Assembly: GCA_002350845.1 (NCBI GenBank)
Contig: DEFL01000021.1
Location: 15,070-79,069 of the forward strand
Direction of reading: 5' to 3'
Source: Christensenella sp. UBA2853
GTDB lineage: Bacteria; Bacillota; Clostridia; Christensenellales; Aristaeellaceae
Length of the DNA: 64,000 nt
Part shown: positions 7,362 through 15,427 of the stretch, piece by piece
Position numbering within the stretch: the first letter of the stretch is position 1
Layout: every line of letters begins with the position of its first letter
Program-made: the position numbers and the translations under genes
Notes under the pieces: model-generated
Told to the model about the DNA's origin: nothing
Databases searched by the model: none
Seen by the model: only the letters and a program-made list of their open reading frames with translations

Positions 7362-9914
7362 TTGAAGAAAAAATGGCCCATTCTGTTACTGGCGGTGCTG
7401 ACACTGGCAATGTTCTTCCTGCCGGCCGTCACACTGCATGTGCATGCGCAGCTTGGGGAAGAGACTGCAGCCGCATTCCCTTCTTCTCTGAGCCTGTGGG
7501 ATATGATGACCAAGGGCAGCAAATGCCTGCCGCTGGATCTCGTTCCGCAGATGGGATACCTCAGCTTTGGCAGCGGTCTGCTGTTGGCGGGCTGTATCCT
7601 GCTGATTCTCGGATGCATCGCTTCCCTGATTGAAAAGCGCGGCTGTGCGCAGGCATCCATTGCCCTGACCGCATGCGCGGCCGCCTGCTTCGGAACCGAG
7701 GCGCTGCATATTTCCAATCTCGCTTCCTCTCTCATGTATACGGTGCTCTTTACCGCCTCTGCACCGCTCTTCCTGCCTCTGGTCTTTACGGCGGCCATGC
7801 TGATTCTGGAAGTGGTCTTCCTCAAAGGTGGAAAGGTGCTTCTGCAGGATGACCGCACGCTCCGTCTCATCAGCGGCGTGCTGGCCGTGATCGGACTTCT
7901 GGTCATGCTCCTGCCGGTGTATACGGTTTCCGTTCCTGAAACCATCACCGCCTCTCCTGCCGATGCAAAGGCGCTCAACCGCTCGACCAATCTGTATGCA
8001 ATCATGATGGGCAATGAGCCCAACCTGTATACGGAAGCGACCAGCCAGAGCGTCTATGCAGATATCCTTTCCGGCGATATGCTGGAGCTCGAAAAATATT
8101 CAGCGGACGCCAACAACATCAAAGGCATTTTCACCATCCGCAACAATACCACCACCATGAATGCCTATCTGCTGGGCGGCGCAGTGCTCCTGGCCCTGGC
8201 CGCAGTCCTTGCATTCATTGGCAAAGTGGACCGCTGGTTCCCGGTGGCCTTCCAGTGGGTAGCCGCGATCCTTCTGGCGGTAGCTTCGCTTTCCGTTTTG
8301 ACCGTCGGCGGACAGAATGACATGTATGCGTCGGCTTCCCGTCAGCTGGTCACGCTCGGTCTGGGCGCTGTGACGCCGGTTCCGTTCCTGGCTGTCCTGT
8401 GTGCTCTTGGCAGTGCGCTGGCCGGCACCATGGGCATCCGCTATGCCAATGAACCGTATTTCGTTAACCCAATCCCTGCGGCCAGCCGTCTGCGCTTTGT
8501 GGCGGTGGTGCTCGCGGTGGTATCGATTGCCTGCATCATCCTGCCTGCCGGCACCGTGTCCTTCTCCAAGCCCGGAAAGAACAAGGTTCAGGCGGCCGTC
8601 GAGATCTCCGGCGTGGATGCCCTGACCTTCTCCTCAGCCGGCAAGCTGGCTGACCCCGTGACCAGCAAAGGCGCCGCGGTCTACGAGGAGGAAGGCGATT
8701 TCTCCGCAAAGGTGGTCAATGAGGCCACGGGACGCATGGCGGGAACCTACAATATCCTGACCTGGCTGGCCCTGGCCCTGACCGTGGCGGGACTTGTGCT
8801 GCTTCTCCTTCGCAAAAACAGGAAGCTCGGGATTGCCCTGTTCCTGGCGGCGCTCGTGCTCCGGTGCGTGACCTGGCTGGTCATGACCTACACCCTGCCC
8901 AAGGAGGTCGCCGTGGGCTCCGGCACGCTCTGGCTGTATCTGAGCATGCTGGTTCTGGTCTTTGCCGCCTTCTTCACCAACTTTGTGGAGCTCGATGAGC
9001 TGCCCAAGAAGTACAAGCTGTTCCTGATGATGCTGCCCTTCCTGGTGGCGGTCTTCCTCTTCAGCTATCTGCCGCTCTACGGCTGGAGCTACGCGTTCTA
9101 CAATTACAAGTTCGGCGTGAGCATGGACCAGCAGGAGTTTGTCGGCCTGAAGTGGTTCACCGAAATGTTCACCAATGAAGCCAACCGGGTCAACATTTTC
9201 CGCGTGCTGAAGAACACCTTCGGCATGAGCGGCCTGAACCTCCTGACCAGCTGGCTGCCGATGATCTTCGCCATCTTCCTCAATGAAATCACCCAGACCC
9301 GCTTCAAGAAGTTTGTCCAGATCTTTACCACTCTCCCGAACTTCATCTCCTGGGCTCTGGTCTTCTCCTTCGCGATGTGTCTGTTCGCGATGGATACCGG
9401 CATCTTCTCCAAGTTCATGGAGGCCATCGGGGCGGTCCCGAAGGATTCCCACATTGTGTGGCTCAACTCCAGCGAGCATATCTGGCTGAAGATGTGGGGC
9501 TGGAACACCTGGAAAGGCCTTGGCTGGGGCGCCATCATGTACCTGGCCGCCATTGCCGGCATTGACCAGGAACTCTACGAGGCTGCGCAGGTGGACGGCG
9601 CGAACCGCTGGCACAAGATGCGCTACATCACCCTGCCGGGCCTGCTGCCCACGTTCTTCGTCCTGCTGATGCTCTCCATCTCCAACATCCTCAACAACGG
9701 TATGGAACAGTATCTGGTCTTCCAGAACCCGATGAACAAGAACAGCATTGAAGTGCTCGACCTCTATGTGTACAACATCACCATTGCATCGAGAGGCACC
9801 ACGCTGTACTCCTATGCGACAGCCATCGGCATTCTCAAGACCATCGTGAGCGTCACGCTGCTCTTCTCGGCGAACTTTGCGTCCAAGAAGCTCCGCGGCG
9901 AGTCCATTATGTGA
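7362..9914 (+). CDS. LplB-type ABC sugar permease with a 548-residue membrane extension
   Basis: The 850-residue protein uses a TTG start at 7362 with AAGGAGAGG upstream. Residues 549-850 form a normal LplB/YtcP-partner permease: KKYKLFLMMLPF, an extracytoplasmic PLYGWSYAFYNYKFG loop, and an EAA loop YEAAQVDGANRWHKMRYI near residue 742 that contacts the ATPase. The first 548 residues are unusual. They hold three related modules starting near residues 4, 165 and 376, each opening with a helix that ends in the pattern L-P-x-x-T-h-x-h (FLPAVTLHV, LLPVYTVSV, ILPAGTVSF), followed by an exported loop and more helices. Typical LplB proteins are about 300 residues. No ATPase gene lies next to it; a shared MsmX-type ATPase is likely. 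It probably imports a pectin-derived oligosaccharide; the role of the extension is unknown. Confidence 0.85.
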   Translation: MKKKWPILLLAVLTLAMFFLPAVTLHVHAQLGEETAAAFPSSLSLWDMMTKGSKCLPLDLVPQMGYLSFGSGLLLAGCILLILGCIASLIEKRGCAQASIALTACAAACFGTEALHISNLASSLMYTVLFTASAPLFLPLVFTAAMLILEVVFLKGGKVLLQDDRTLRLISGVLAVIGLLVMLLPVYTVSVPETITASPADAKALNRSTNLYAIMMGNEPNLYTEATSQSVYADILSGDMLELEKYSADANNIKGIFTIRNNTTTMNAYLLGGAVLLALAAVLAFIGKVDRWFPVAFQWVAAILLAVASLSVLTVGGQNDMYASASRQLVTLGLGAVTPVPFLAVLCALGSALAGTMGIRYANEPYFVNPIPAASRLRFVAVVLAVVSIACIILPAGTVSFSKPGKNKVQAAVEISGVDALTFSSAGKLADPVTSKGAAVYEEEGDFSAKVVNEATGRMAGTYNILTWLALALTVAGLVLLLLRKNRKLGIALFLAALVLRCVTWLVMTYTLPKEVAVGSGTLWLYLSMLVLVFAAFFTNFVELDELPKKYKLFLMMLPFLVAVFLFSYLPLYGWSYAFYNYKFGVSMDQQEFVGLKWFTEMFTNEANRVNIFRVLKNTFGMSGLNLLTSWLPMIFAIFLNEITQTRFKKFVQIFTTLPNFISWALVFSFAMCLFAMDTGIFSKFMEAIGAVPKDSHIVWLNSSEHIWLKMWGWNTWKGLGWGAIMYLAAIAGIDQELYEAAQVDGANRWHKMRYITLPGLLPTFFVLLMLSISNILNNGMEQYLVFQNPMNKNSIEVLDLYVYNITIASRGTTLYSYATAIGILKTIVSVTLLFSANFASKKLRGESIM

Positions 9915-9931
9915 GAAGGGAGGCGGACGAT

Positions 9932-10876
9932 ATGACAGTAAGAGAGAACAAAATGGTGAAAGAGAACCACCGGAAAAACAAGCAGAAGCTTTCACGCGGC
10001 GACGTGATCTTCAATATCTGCAACTATACCGTCTTCATTCTCATCACCCTCGCGTGCATTTTCCCGTTCTATTATCTGTTTATCAACACGATCTCAGACA
10101 ATGAAATGGTGCGTCTGGGCCAGATTCAGCTGATCCCCAAGGGCATCCATTTTGAGAACTATGTTCAGGTCATGAAGATCGACGGTATCATTGACGCCCT
10201 GTTTGTGTCTGTGGCCAGAACGGTGCTGGGCACTGTCTGGACCGTCGGCGGCTGCGCTTTCCTGGGTTACCTGGTGACCAAGCAGGAAATGTGGCTGCGC
10301 AAGGTCTGGTACCGGCTGATCATCATCACCATGTACTTCTCCGCCGGCCTGATTCCGTGGTACATGAACCTGCGCATGCTCGGCTTCCTGGACAACTTCT
10401 GGGTCTATGTGATCCCGGGTCTGGTTTCCCCCTACAACGTGATCCTGGTCAAGACGTTTATCGAGGGTCTCCCGCCGTCTCTGGAAGAGAGCGCAACGCT
10501 GGACGGCGCAGGCTATACCCGCGTGTTTATCTCCATTATCATGCCGCTGATTACCCCTATCCTGGCCACGCTGTGCATCTTCTCCGCTGTCGGTCAGTGG
10601 AACAGTTTCACCGACACCATGATGCTCATGCCCTCGGGCAAGTTCTACACCCTGCAGTTCCTGCTCTACAAGTATCAGAATGAAGCCTCCTCTCTGGCCG
10701 CTCTGGTGCGCAATGCGCAGGACGCGAACGCCCTGGCCAATATCTCCACCAAGCAGACCGCACTGAGCGTGCGCATGACGGTTGCCATGGTGGTTACCTT
10801 CCCGATTCTTCTGGTGTATCCTTTCTTCCAGCGCTACTTCGTCAAAGGCATCATGATCGGTGCCGTGAAGGGCTGA
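9932..10876 (+). CDS. carbohydrate ABC transporter permease, YtcP/AraQ type
   Basis: The 314-residue protein has the six-helix arrangement of the second permease of YtcP-type importers: an N-terminal LSRGDVIFNICNYTVFILITL helix, FPFYYLFINTISDNEMV, and the EAA loop LEESATLDGAGYTRVFISIIMPLITP near residue 190. The C-terminus is PFFQRYFVKGIMIGAVKG, characteristic of the family. I chose the ATG at 9932 because GGGAGG lies 8 bases upstream; an in-frame GTG at 9911 overlaps the previous stop codon. It pairs with the preceding permease to form the membrane channel for the sugar carried by the solute-binding protein encoded next. Confidence 0.92.
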   Translation: MTVRENKMVKENHRKNKQKLSRGDVIFNICNYTVFILITLACIFPFYYLFINTISDNEMVRLGQIQLIPKGIHFENYVQVMKIDGIIDALFVSVARTVLGTVWTVGGCAFLGYLVTKQEMWLRKVWYRLIIITMYFSAGLIPWYMNLRMLGFLDNFWVYVIPGLVSPYNVILVKTFIEGLPPSLEESATLDGAGYTRVFISIIMPLITPILATLCIFSAVGQWNSFTDTMMLMPSGKFYTLQFLLYKYQNEASSLAALVRNAQDANALANISTKQTALSVRMTVAMVVTFPILLVYPFFQRYFVKGIMIGAVKG

Positions 10877-10937
10877 CAACGTGCATTTCCTGCCTGTCGG
10901 CAGGCTGCAAATATCATTTTCACAGGAGGATTTTCGC

Positions 10938-12638
10938 ATGAAAAAGGTACTCTCTCTGGTTCTGTGCCTGGCACTCATGGCGACCATGTTCGTCATGCCT
11001 GCAGTGGCAGAAGACACCTACCGTGAGCCGATCACGCTGACTGTCTTCTCCGGTCTGGCAAACTATGCCGGTGAACAGCAGGGCTGGTTCGCCAAGGAAC
11101 TGAAGGACCGCTTCAATGTAACATTGAAGTACATCTCCACCAACGTGGACGGCAACGCCTGGACGGCCGGTGTATCTGCCGGTGAACTGGGCGACATCAT
11201 CAACCTGGGCGATCTGGGCGATCAGTTCCTGACCGGCCTGCAGGCTGAGCTGTTCCTGGACTGGGATGAGCTGGATCTGACCCCCTACACCAACATCACC
11301 ACCTACCTGGGCGATGCGCTCAAGAAGGTGCATGACTTTGGTGAGGCTGCCGGCTATGAAGGCACCTATGGCTTCACCTATGCTGTGGCCATGGAAGACG
11401 GCGCCTGGGCTGAACTCGTCGACCCCACCTATGCTCTGCAGATCCGCTTTGACGCATGGGAAAAGGCCGGCAAGCCCGAGCTGAAGACCCTTGAAGACCT
11501 GCCTGCTTTCCTGAAGGCTCTGCAGGATGCAGTTCCTGCTACCGAGGGCGGCGAAAAAGTGTACGCTTACGGCGGATTCCCGGACTGGGAAGACAGCCAC
11601 ATGAAGTTTGCATGGGACCTGCTGACCTACTACGGCTATCAGGAATGGGATTACCTGGGCGTCAACTATGCGACCCGCAAGGTGGAAGACCAGCTGGCTG
11701 AAGATGGCATGTACCGCAAAGCCCTGAAGGTCGTCAACCAGATGTATCGCGACGGCACCTTCGATCCCGAGTCCTCTTCCCAGAACTTCGACACCTATTC
11801 CCAGAAGCTCTCCGCCGGCCGTTATCTGATGGCTATGTGGGGATGGATCATCGGCAACTATAACAGCGCTGAAAAGGCTGCCAACAAGGACGGCTTCACG
11901 ACCTTCCTGATCGAAGACTCCGCTCCTGCCATGCAGACCATCGCCAAGAGCGGCTCCAACCGCATGTGGGCTCTGGGCGCCAACACCGAATATCCTGAGC
12001 GCTGCCTCGAAATCATTGACTGGCTGTGCTCTGAAGAAGGCATGATCATCCAGAACTATGGCCCCAAGGGTCTGACCTGGGACTATGGCGAGGACGGCGT
12101 CCCCTACATGACCGATTTCGGCTGGCAGTGCCAGGAAGACCGCGCCAACACCCAGATGCCTGCTGAGTATGGCGGCGGCACTTTCCAGGACGGCGAGAGC
12201 AAGATCAACCATGAGACCATCAAGCTCGAACAGATGATCCCCGGCAAGACCTACTCCTTCAGCTACAAGGGCTGGCCGTGCTATGCAGAACACTATGCCA
12301 CCGCTCTGAGCAAGGCCTGGAGCGAAGAGTATGCTGACGGCGCCACCTCCGGCGTGGATCTCTATCGCCGCAAGGGTCAGGTTTCCGTGCAGTCTCCTGC
12401 CGCTGTTGCCTACAGCAAGGCTGCTCTGTCCGAGGAAGGCCAGCAGAAGCGTGCCCAGTTTGCTCCTGTCATGAAGGAATACAGCTGGAAGTGCGCCTAT
12501 GCCAATTCTGACGAAGAGTTCGACGCACTGTGGAACGAAATGGTCACCACCTCCAAGAGCTACGGCTATGACGACGTGACGGCCGAATACATGGCAGACA
12601 TCGAGAAGTGCTTTGCTTACATGGATGCCAATGAGTAA
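10938..12638 (+). CDS. extracellular solute-binding protein of the ABC sugar transporter
   Basis: The 566-residue protein starts at the ATG at 10938 behind an AGGAGG. It has a signal peptide (KKVLSLVLCLALMATMFVMPAVA, predicted cleavage before EDTYREP) without a clear lipobox cysteine at the cleavage site, which is unusual since most relatives in Gram-positives are lipoproteins. The mature part shows the family 1/LipO-type pattern: ITLTVFSGLANYAGEQQGWF, GDIINLGDLGDQF, DWLCSEEGMIIQNYGPKG near residue 365. This class, about 550 residues, partners LplB/YtcP permeases and binds large oligosaccharides. It is the last gene of the operon and is followed by a terminator. With the GH35-like enzyme upstream, a galactoside or pectin fragment is a reasonable ligand guess. 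Confidence 0.9.
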   Translation: MKKVLSLVLCLALMATMFVMPAVAEDTYREPITLTVFSGLANYAGEQQGWFAKELKDRFNVTLKYISTNVDGNAWTAGVSAGELGDIINLGDLGDQFLTGLQAELFLDWDELDLTPYTNITTYLGDALKKVHDFGEAAGYEGTYGFTYAVAMEDGAWAELVDPTYALQIRFDAWEKAGKPELKTLEDLPAFLKALQDAVPATEGGEKVYAYGGFPDWEDSHMKFAWDLLTYYGYQEWDYLGVNYATRKVEDQLAEDGMYRKALKVVNQMYRDGTFDPESSSQNFDTYSQKLSAGRYLMAMWGWIIGNYNSAEKAANKDGFTTFLIEDSAPAMQTIAKSGSNRMWALGANTEYPERCLEIIDWLCSEEGMIIQNYGPKGLTWDYGEDGVPYMTDFGWQCQEDRANTQMPAEYGGGTFQDGESKINHETIKLEQMIPGKTYSFSYKGWPCYAEHYATALSKAWSEEYADGATSGVDLYRRKGQVSVQSPAAVAYSKAALSEEGQQKRAQFAPVMKEYSWKCAYANSDEEFDALWNEMVTTSKSYGYDDVTAEYMADIEKCFAYMDANE

Positions 12639-12660
12639 TTGATTCCGGACACACCAAAAG

Positions 12661-12690
12661 GGGAGCTGCGATTTGGCAGCTCCCTGTTTC
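12661..12690 (+). terminator. hairpin terminator between the ABC operon and the MATE gene
   Basis: GGGAGCTGC (12661-12669) pairs with GCAGCTCCC (12676-12684), with T-rich DNA on both sides (TGTTTC rightward, CTTTT leftward), so it can serve both convergent genes. Confidence 0.75.
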
Positions 12691-12699
12691 GATGTGTTT

Positions 12700-14184
12700 T
12701 TATTTCTTTTGCTCTTCGCTCTTGAGGCGGATGGCTTTCCATTTGCCCTGCTTATAGCGGGCAAACACGAGCAGCGTGCGGGTCAGCTGATCGGCTGCGA
12801 CTGCCATCCATGCGCCATAGATGCCGAGGCCGACACTGACGAGAATCAGCGCGAGGACTGGGCGGATGATCATCATGGTAATCATGGTGATGACAGCAGT
12901 TGCCCGGGTATCCCCGGCACCGCGCAGACCGCCGGCCACGATGAACTGGGAAGCCTGGAAGGGCTGGACAAAGGCGACAAAGAGCATGATGCGTCCGCCC
13001 ATTTCGACGATCTGCGGATCATTGTTGTAGAGGGAAACGATGGCTCCGCCGAAGAAGGCAAAGATGACGGTGAGCAGAAGGCTGACGCCCATGCCCACGC
13101 GCTGGGCGCGGGAGCAGTAGGCCTGTGCCATGTCCGGGCGTTTCTTGCCCAGGGACTGCCCGACGAGCGTGGTGGAGGAAATGGCGAAGGCCTGACCGGT
13201 CATAAAGGAGAGCGCCTGAATGTTCATGCAGACCTGGTGTGTGGCAAAGGCGATGGTGCCCAGATTGGCGACGGTAATGGAGAAGATCACCATGCCCACG
13301 CGCATGAGCAGCTGTTCTGCCATGGTCGGCAGGCCGATGTGCAGCAGATCGCCGAGCGTTTTCCGGTCTGGACGGAACCCTTTTTTCAGCTCCAGCTTCA
13401 GGAACCCGTTGCCGCGCAGGATCAGGATCAGCGCGATGATAAAGGCGACGAGCTGTCCGATGACGGTGGCGAGAGAAGCGCCGGCAACGCCGAGCTCGGG
13501 GAATCCAAAGTGGCCGTAGATGAGGAGATAATTGAAGACCACATTGACGCAGTTGGCGATGAGATTATAGAACATGGAGGAGCGCGAATCCCCGACGCCG
13601 CGCAGCGAGGCGGTAATGGTGCTTGTCAGCGCCATGGTCAGGAAACCGGCCAGCTGGATCTGGAGGTACTGGGTGGCCCACAACGTAACAGTCTCCTCGG
13701 TCGATCCCATGAAAATGATCATGGGCCGCGCAAAGATGATGCCGATGACGGAGAGGATCACGGTTGTGACAAAGGTGAAAAGCAGGCCCTGACGAACGGC
13801 CAGATTGGCTTTTTCACGCTCTCCCGTGCCCTTGTAGCGCGCGACCGTGGCGGTAACGCCGGTGTTCATGGCAATGAAGGCGGCCATGAGCAGAAACTTG
13901 GGCTGATTGGTCAGTCCGACAGCGGCCAGCGCCATGGCGCCCCAGTCCGTGTGTGCTGCGCCGCCGATGGAGCCGACCATCATCAGGTCAACCATGGAGG
14001 CAAGCTGGGTGAGGATCAGTTCCACAAAGCCGGGCCAGGCGATGCGGATGACGTCCTGATAGAGTTCACGGCTCTGAACGCCTTTGGGGAGTTTTGCCGT
14101 GACGCGAAGTGATTGATCCGGGATGGGACCATCCGGCATATGGTCGAGGGCTGTGCTCAGCCGGTCCTTTTTCTGGGTCTGCAT
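12700..14184 (-). CDS. MATE family efflux transporter
   Basis: The protein is 494 residues from the ATG at 14184, which has GGAGGTG 7 bases upstream; a much longer frame extending to 14472 lacks a ribosome site and passes through the deoC terminator. It has twelve hydrophobic helices in two similar halves: ELILTQLASMVDLMMVGSIG near residue 57 and GLPTMAEQLLMRVGMVIFSI near 275, each with the MatE domain signature. It would export cationic or organic compounds using a sodium or proton gradient. It is monocistronic, with its own promoter and a shared downstream terminator. A second, unrelated-by-position MATE gene lies at 25456. Confidence 0.92.
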   Translation of the reverse strand: MQTQKKDRLSTALDHMPDGPIPDQSLRVTAKLPKGVQSRELYQDVIRIAWPGFVELILTQLASMVDLMMVGSIGGAAHTDWGAMALAAVGLTNQPKFLLMAAFIAMNTGVTATVARYKGTGEREKANLAVRQGLLFTFVTTVILSVIGIIFARPMIIFMGSTEETVTLWATQYLQIQLAGFLTMALTSTITASLRGVGDSRSSMFYNLIANCVNVVFNYLLIYGHFGFPELGVAGASLATVIGQLVAFIIALILILRGNGFLKLELKKGFRPDRKTLGDLLHIGLPTMAEQLLMRVGMVIFSITVANLGTIAFATHQVCMNIQALSFMTGQAFAISSTTLVGQSLGKKRPDMAQAYCSRAQRVGMGVSLLLTVIFAFFGGAIVSLYNNDPQIVEMGGRIMLFVAFVQPFQASQFIVAGGLRGAGDTRATAVITMITMMIIRPVLALILVSVGLGIYGAWMAVAADQLTRTLLVFARYKQGKWKAIRLKSEEQKK

Positions 14185-14209
14185 GGGTGCACCTCCGATT
14201 CTGATATAG

Positions 14210-14238
14210 AAGATATCATGAACGGCGCATGCTGACAA
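14210..14238 (-). promoter_or_regulatory. promoter of the MATE gene
   Basis: On the minus strand TTGTCA (14233-14238), a 17-base spacer and TATCTT (14210-14215) precede the ATG at 14184. Confidence 0.6.
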
Positions 14239-14323
14239 TCCAAAAACGCCCGGTGAATTACGGAAAACCAAAGGAGTTTGGCCATGGAAAAGAAAAAAAT
14301 CATGGTTTATGGAGGGGCGTGCA

Positions 14324-14376
14324 CAAAAAAAGGACTGCCTCAACCGTCTGCAGTCTGCAGACAGGATGAGACAGCC
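14324..14376 (-). terminator. long hairpin terminator after deoC
   Basis: A near-perfect stem of about 19 pairs has its turn near 14355 (CTGCAG-T-CTGCAG at the tip, CTGCCTCA/TGAGACAG at the base). Read on the minus strand it is followed by seven T (14325-14331). It ends the deoC transcript. Confidence 0.85.
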
Positions 14377-14434
14377 ACTGTATGTGCGCTTTGTCTGTTT
14401 CAGTGCGCTGGTTTCACAGCGCATCGGCAGAAAA

Positions 14435-15145
14435 TCAGTCAGCAGAAACCTCGCACAGCGTGCCCTGCGCATAGCGCGCTTCGGCCTCGGCCATGATCTT
14501 TTCTGTTGCGCTCACGCCGCAGCGGGATGCGCCGACAGCGCGTGCCTTCAGAACCGTGTCCAGGTCACGGATGCCGCCGGAACCCTTCACGCGAACGGAG
14601 GGGGAGACGGCTGCGCGCATGAGCTTCAGATCCTCAATGGTGCAGCCCTTGGTGCCGTAGCCGGTGCTGGTCTTGACAAAGTCGGCGCCGGCTTCCTCGG
14701 ACAGGCGGCAGGCACGGATCTTCTGCTCGTCGCTCAGATAGCAGGTCTCAATGATGACCTTGACGATGGCCTTGTTTTCATGGGCCAGAGCCACGATCTG
14801 CGCGATCTCATTTTTCACATAGTCGTCGTCACCGTGGAGCAGACGGCCGATGTTGATGACCATATCGAGCTCTTCACAGCCTTCTTCCAGGGCAAGGCGG
14901 GCTTCGGCCACCTTGATGGCGGTCTCATGGTCGCCGTGCGGGAACCCGATCACGGTGCAGACCTTGACATCGCTGCCTTTGAGCAGGCTGGCCATGAGCG
15001 GGACGTCACAGGGACGGGCACACATGCTGGCGGTGTCATACTTGAGGGCCACTTCGGCGCCGTGGCGGATATCGTCCTCAGTCAGGTAGGGCTGAAGGGT
15101 CGAATGATCCAGCATTTTGGCAATATCATGGGGTGTGATGGACAT
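14435..15145 (-). CDS. deoC: deoxyribose-phosphate aldolase
   Basis: This 236-residue TIM-barrel enzyme cleaves 2-deoxyribose 5-phosphate to acetaldehyde and glyceraldehyde 3-phosphate in deoxynucleoside catabolism. Seen: KMLDHSTLQPYLT at the start, VCTVIGFPHGDH near residue 83, ELDMVINIGRLL near 111 with the catalytic Asp, VKVIIETCYLSDEQK near 145 with a Lys/Glu pair, and DFVKTSTGYGTKG near 177 with the Schiff-base lysine. RVKGSGGIRD near 200 holds the second active lysine. Length and motifs are typical. An AAGGAGG lies before the ATG. It is the last gene of a probable minus-strand operon after the GH51 gene and a small Cys protein gene, which could link sugar phosphate disposal to arabinoside use. 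Confidence 0.95.
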   Translation of the reverse strand: MSITPHDIAKMLDHSTLQPYLTEDDIRHGAEVALKYDTASMCARPCDVPLMASLLKGSDVKVCTVIGFPHGDHETAIKVAEARLALEEGCEELDMVINIGRLLHGDDDYVKNEIAQIVALAHENKAIVKVIIETCYLSDEQKIRACRLSEEAGADFVKTSTGYGTKGCTIEDLKLMRAAVSPSVRVKGSGGIRDLDTVLKARAVGASRCGVSATEKIMAEAEARYAQGTLCEVSAD

Positions 15146-15163
15146 GAAAAGGACCTCCTTGTA

Positions 15164-15427
15164 TCAAGATTGGGAAGACCATTTCGGGGGTGTGTCCGGG
15201 CAGCGGCTGAAGCGGCTGGCGGCACGCGCCTCCACATAGCAGCCGCACAGGAGGCAGGTGCCGTCCACGAGATGGCTGCATTGTAAACAGAGATTGAGCC
15301 GGGCCTGGTACTGCGTTTCCTCCAGCCGCTCGTCCTCCGGCATGGAATCGAGGACGGAGCGGATCAGCGTCTCCATATCGGGATAGGCGTCATGGAGCAG
15401 GCACCGGCAGGGAATGCGGTCAGGCAT
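15164..15427 (-). CDS. small cysteine-rich protein (DUF6171-like)
   Basis: The 87-residue protein carries the Cys cluster CLQCSHLVDGTCLLCGCYVE near residues 47-65, which looks like a metal-binding (Zn or Fe-S) knuckle, and a further Cys in RFSRCP. This resembles the short proteins of unknown function grouped as DUF6171 in Clostridia; I hold that assignment loosely. The ATG at 15427 overlaps the end of the GH51 gene by 8 bases, so translation is probably coupled, and deoC follows 18 bases later. No function can be given from the sequence. Confidence 0.7.
   Translation of the reverse strand: MPDRIPCRCLLHDAYPDMETLIRSVLDSMPEDERLEETQYQARLNLCLQCSHLVDGTCLLCGCYVEARAASRFSRCPDTPPKWSSQS

Noticed and set aside
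14185..14472. N-terminal extension of the first MATE protein
   Set aside because: The extra 96 codons cross the deoC terminator and the MATE promoter; the ATG at 14184 has a perfect ribosome site.
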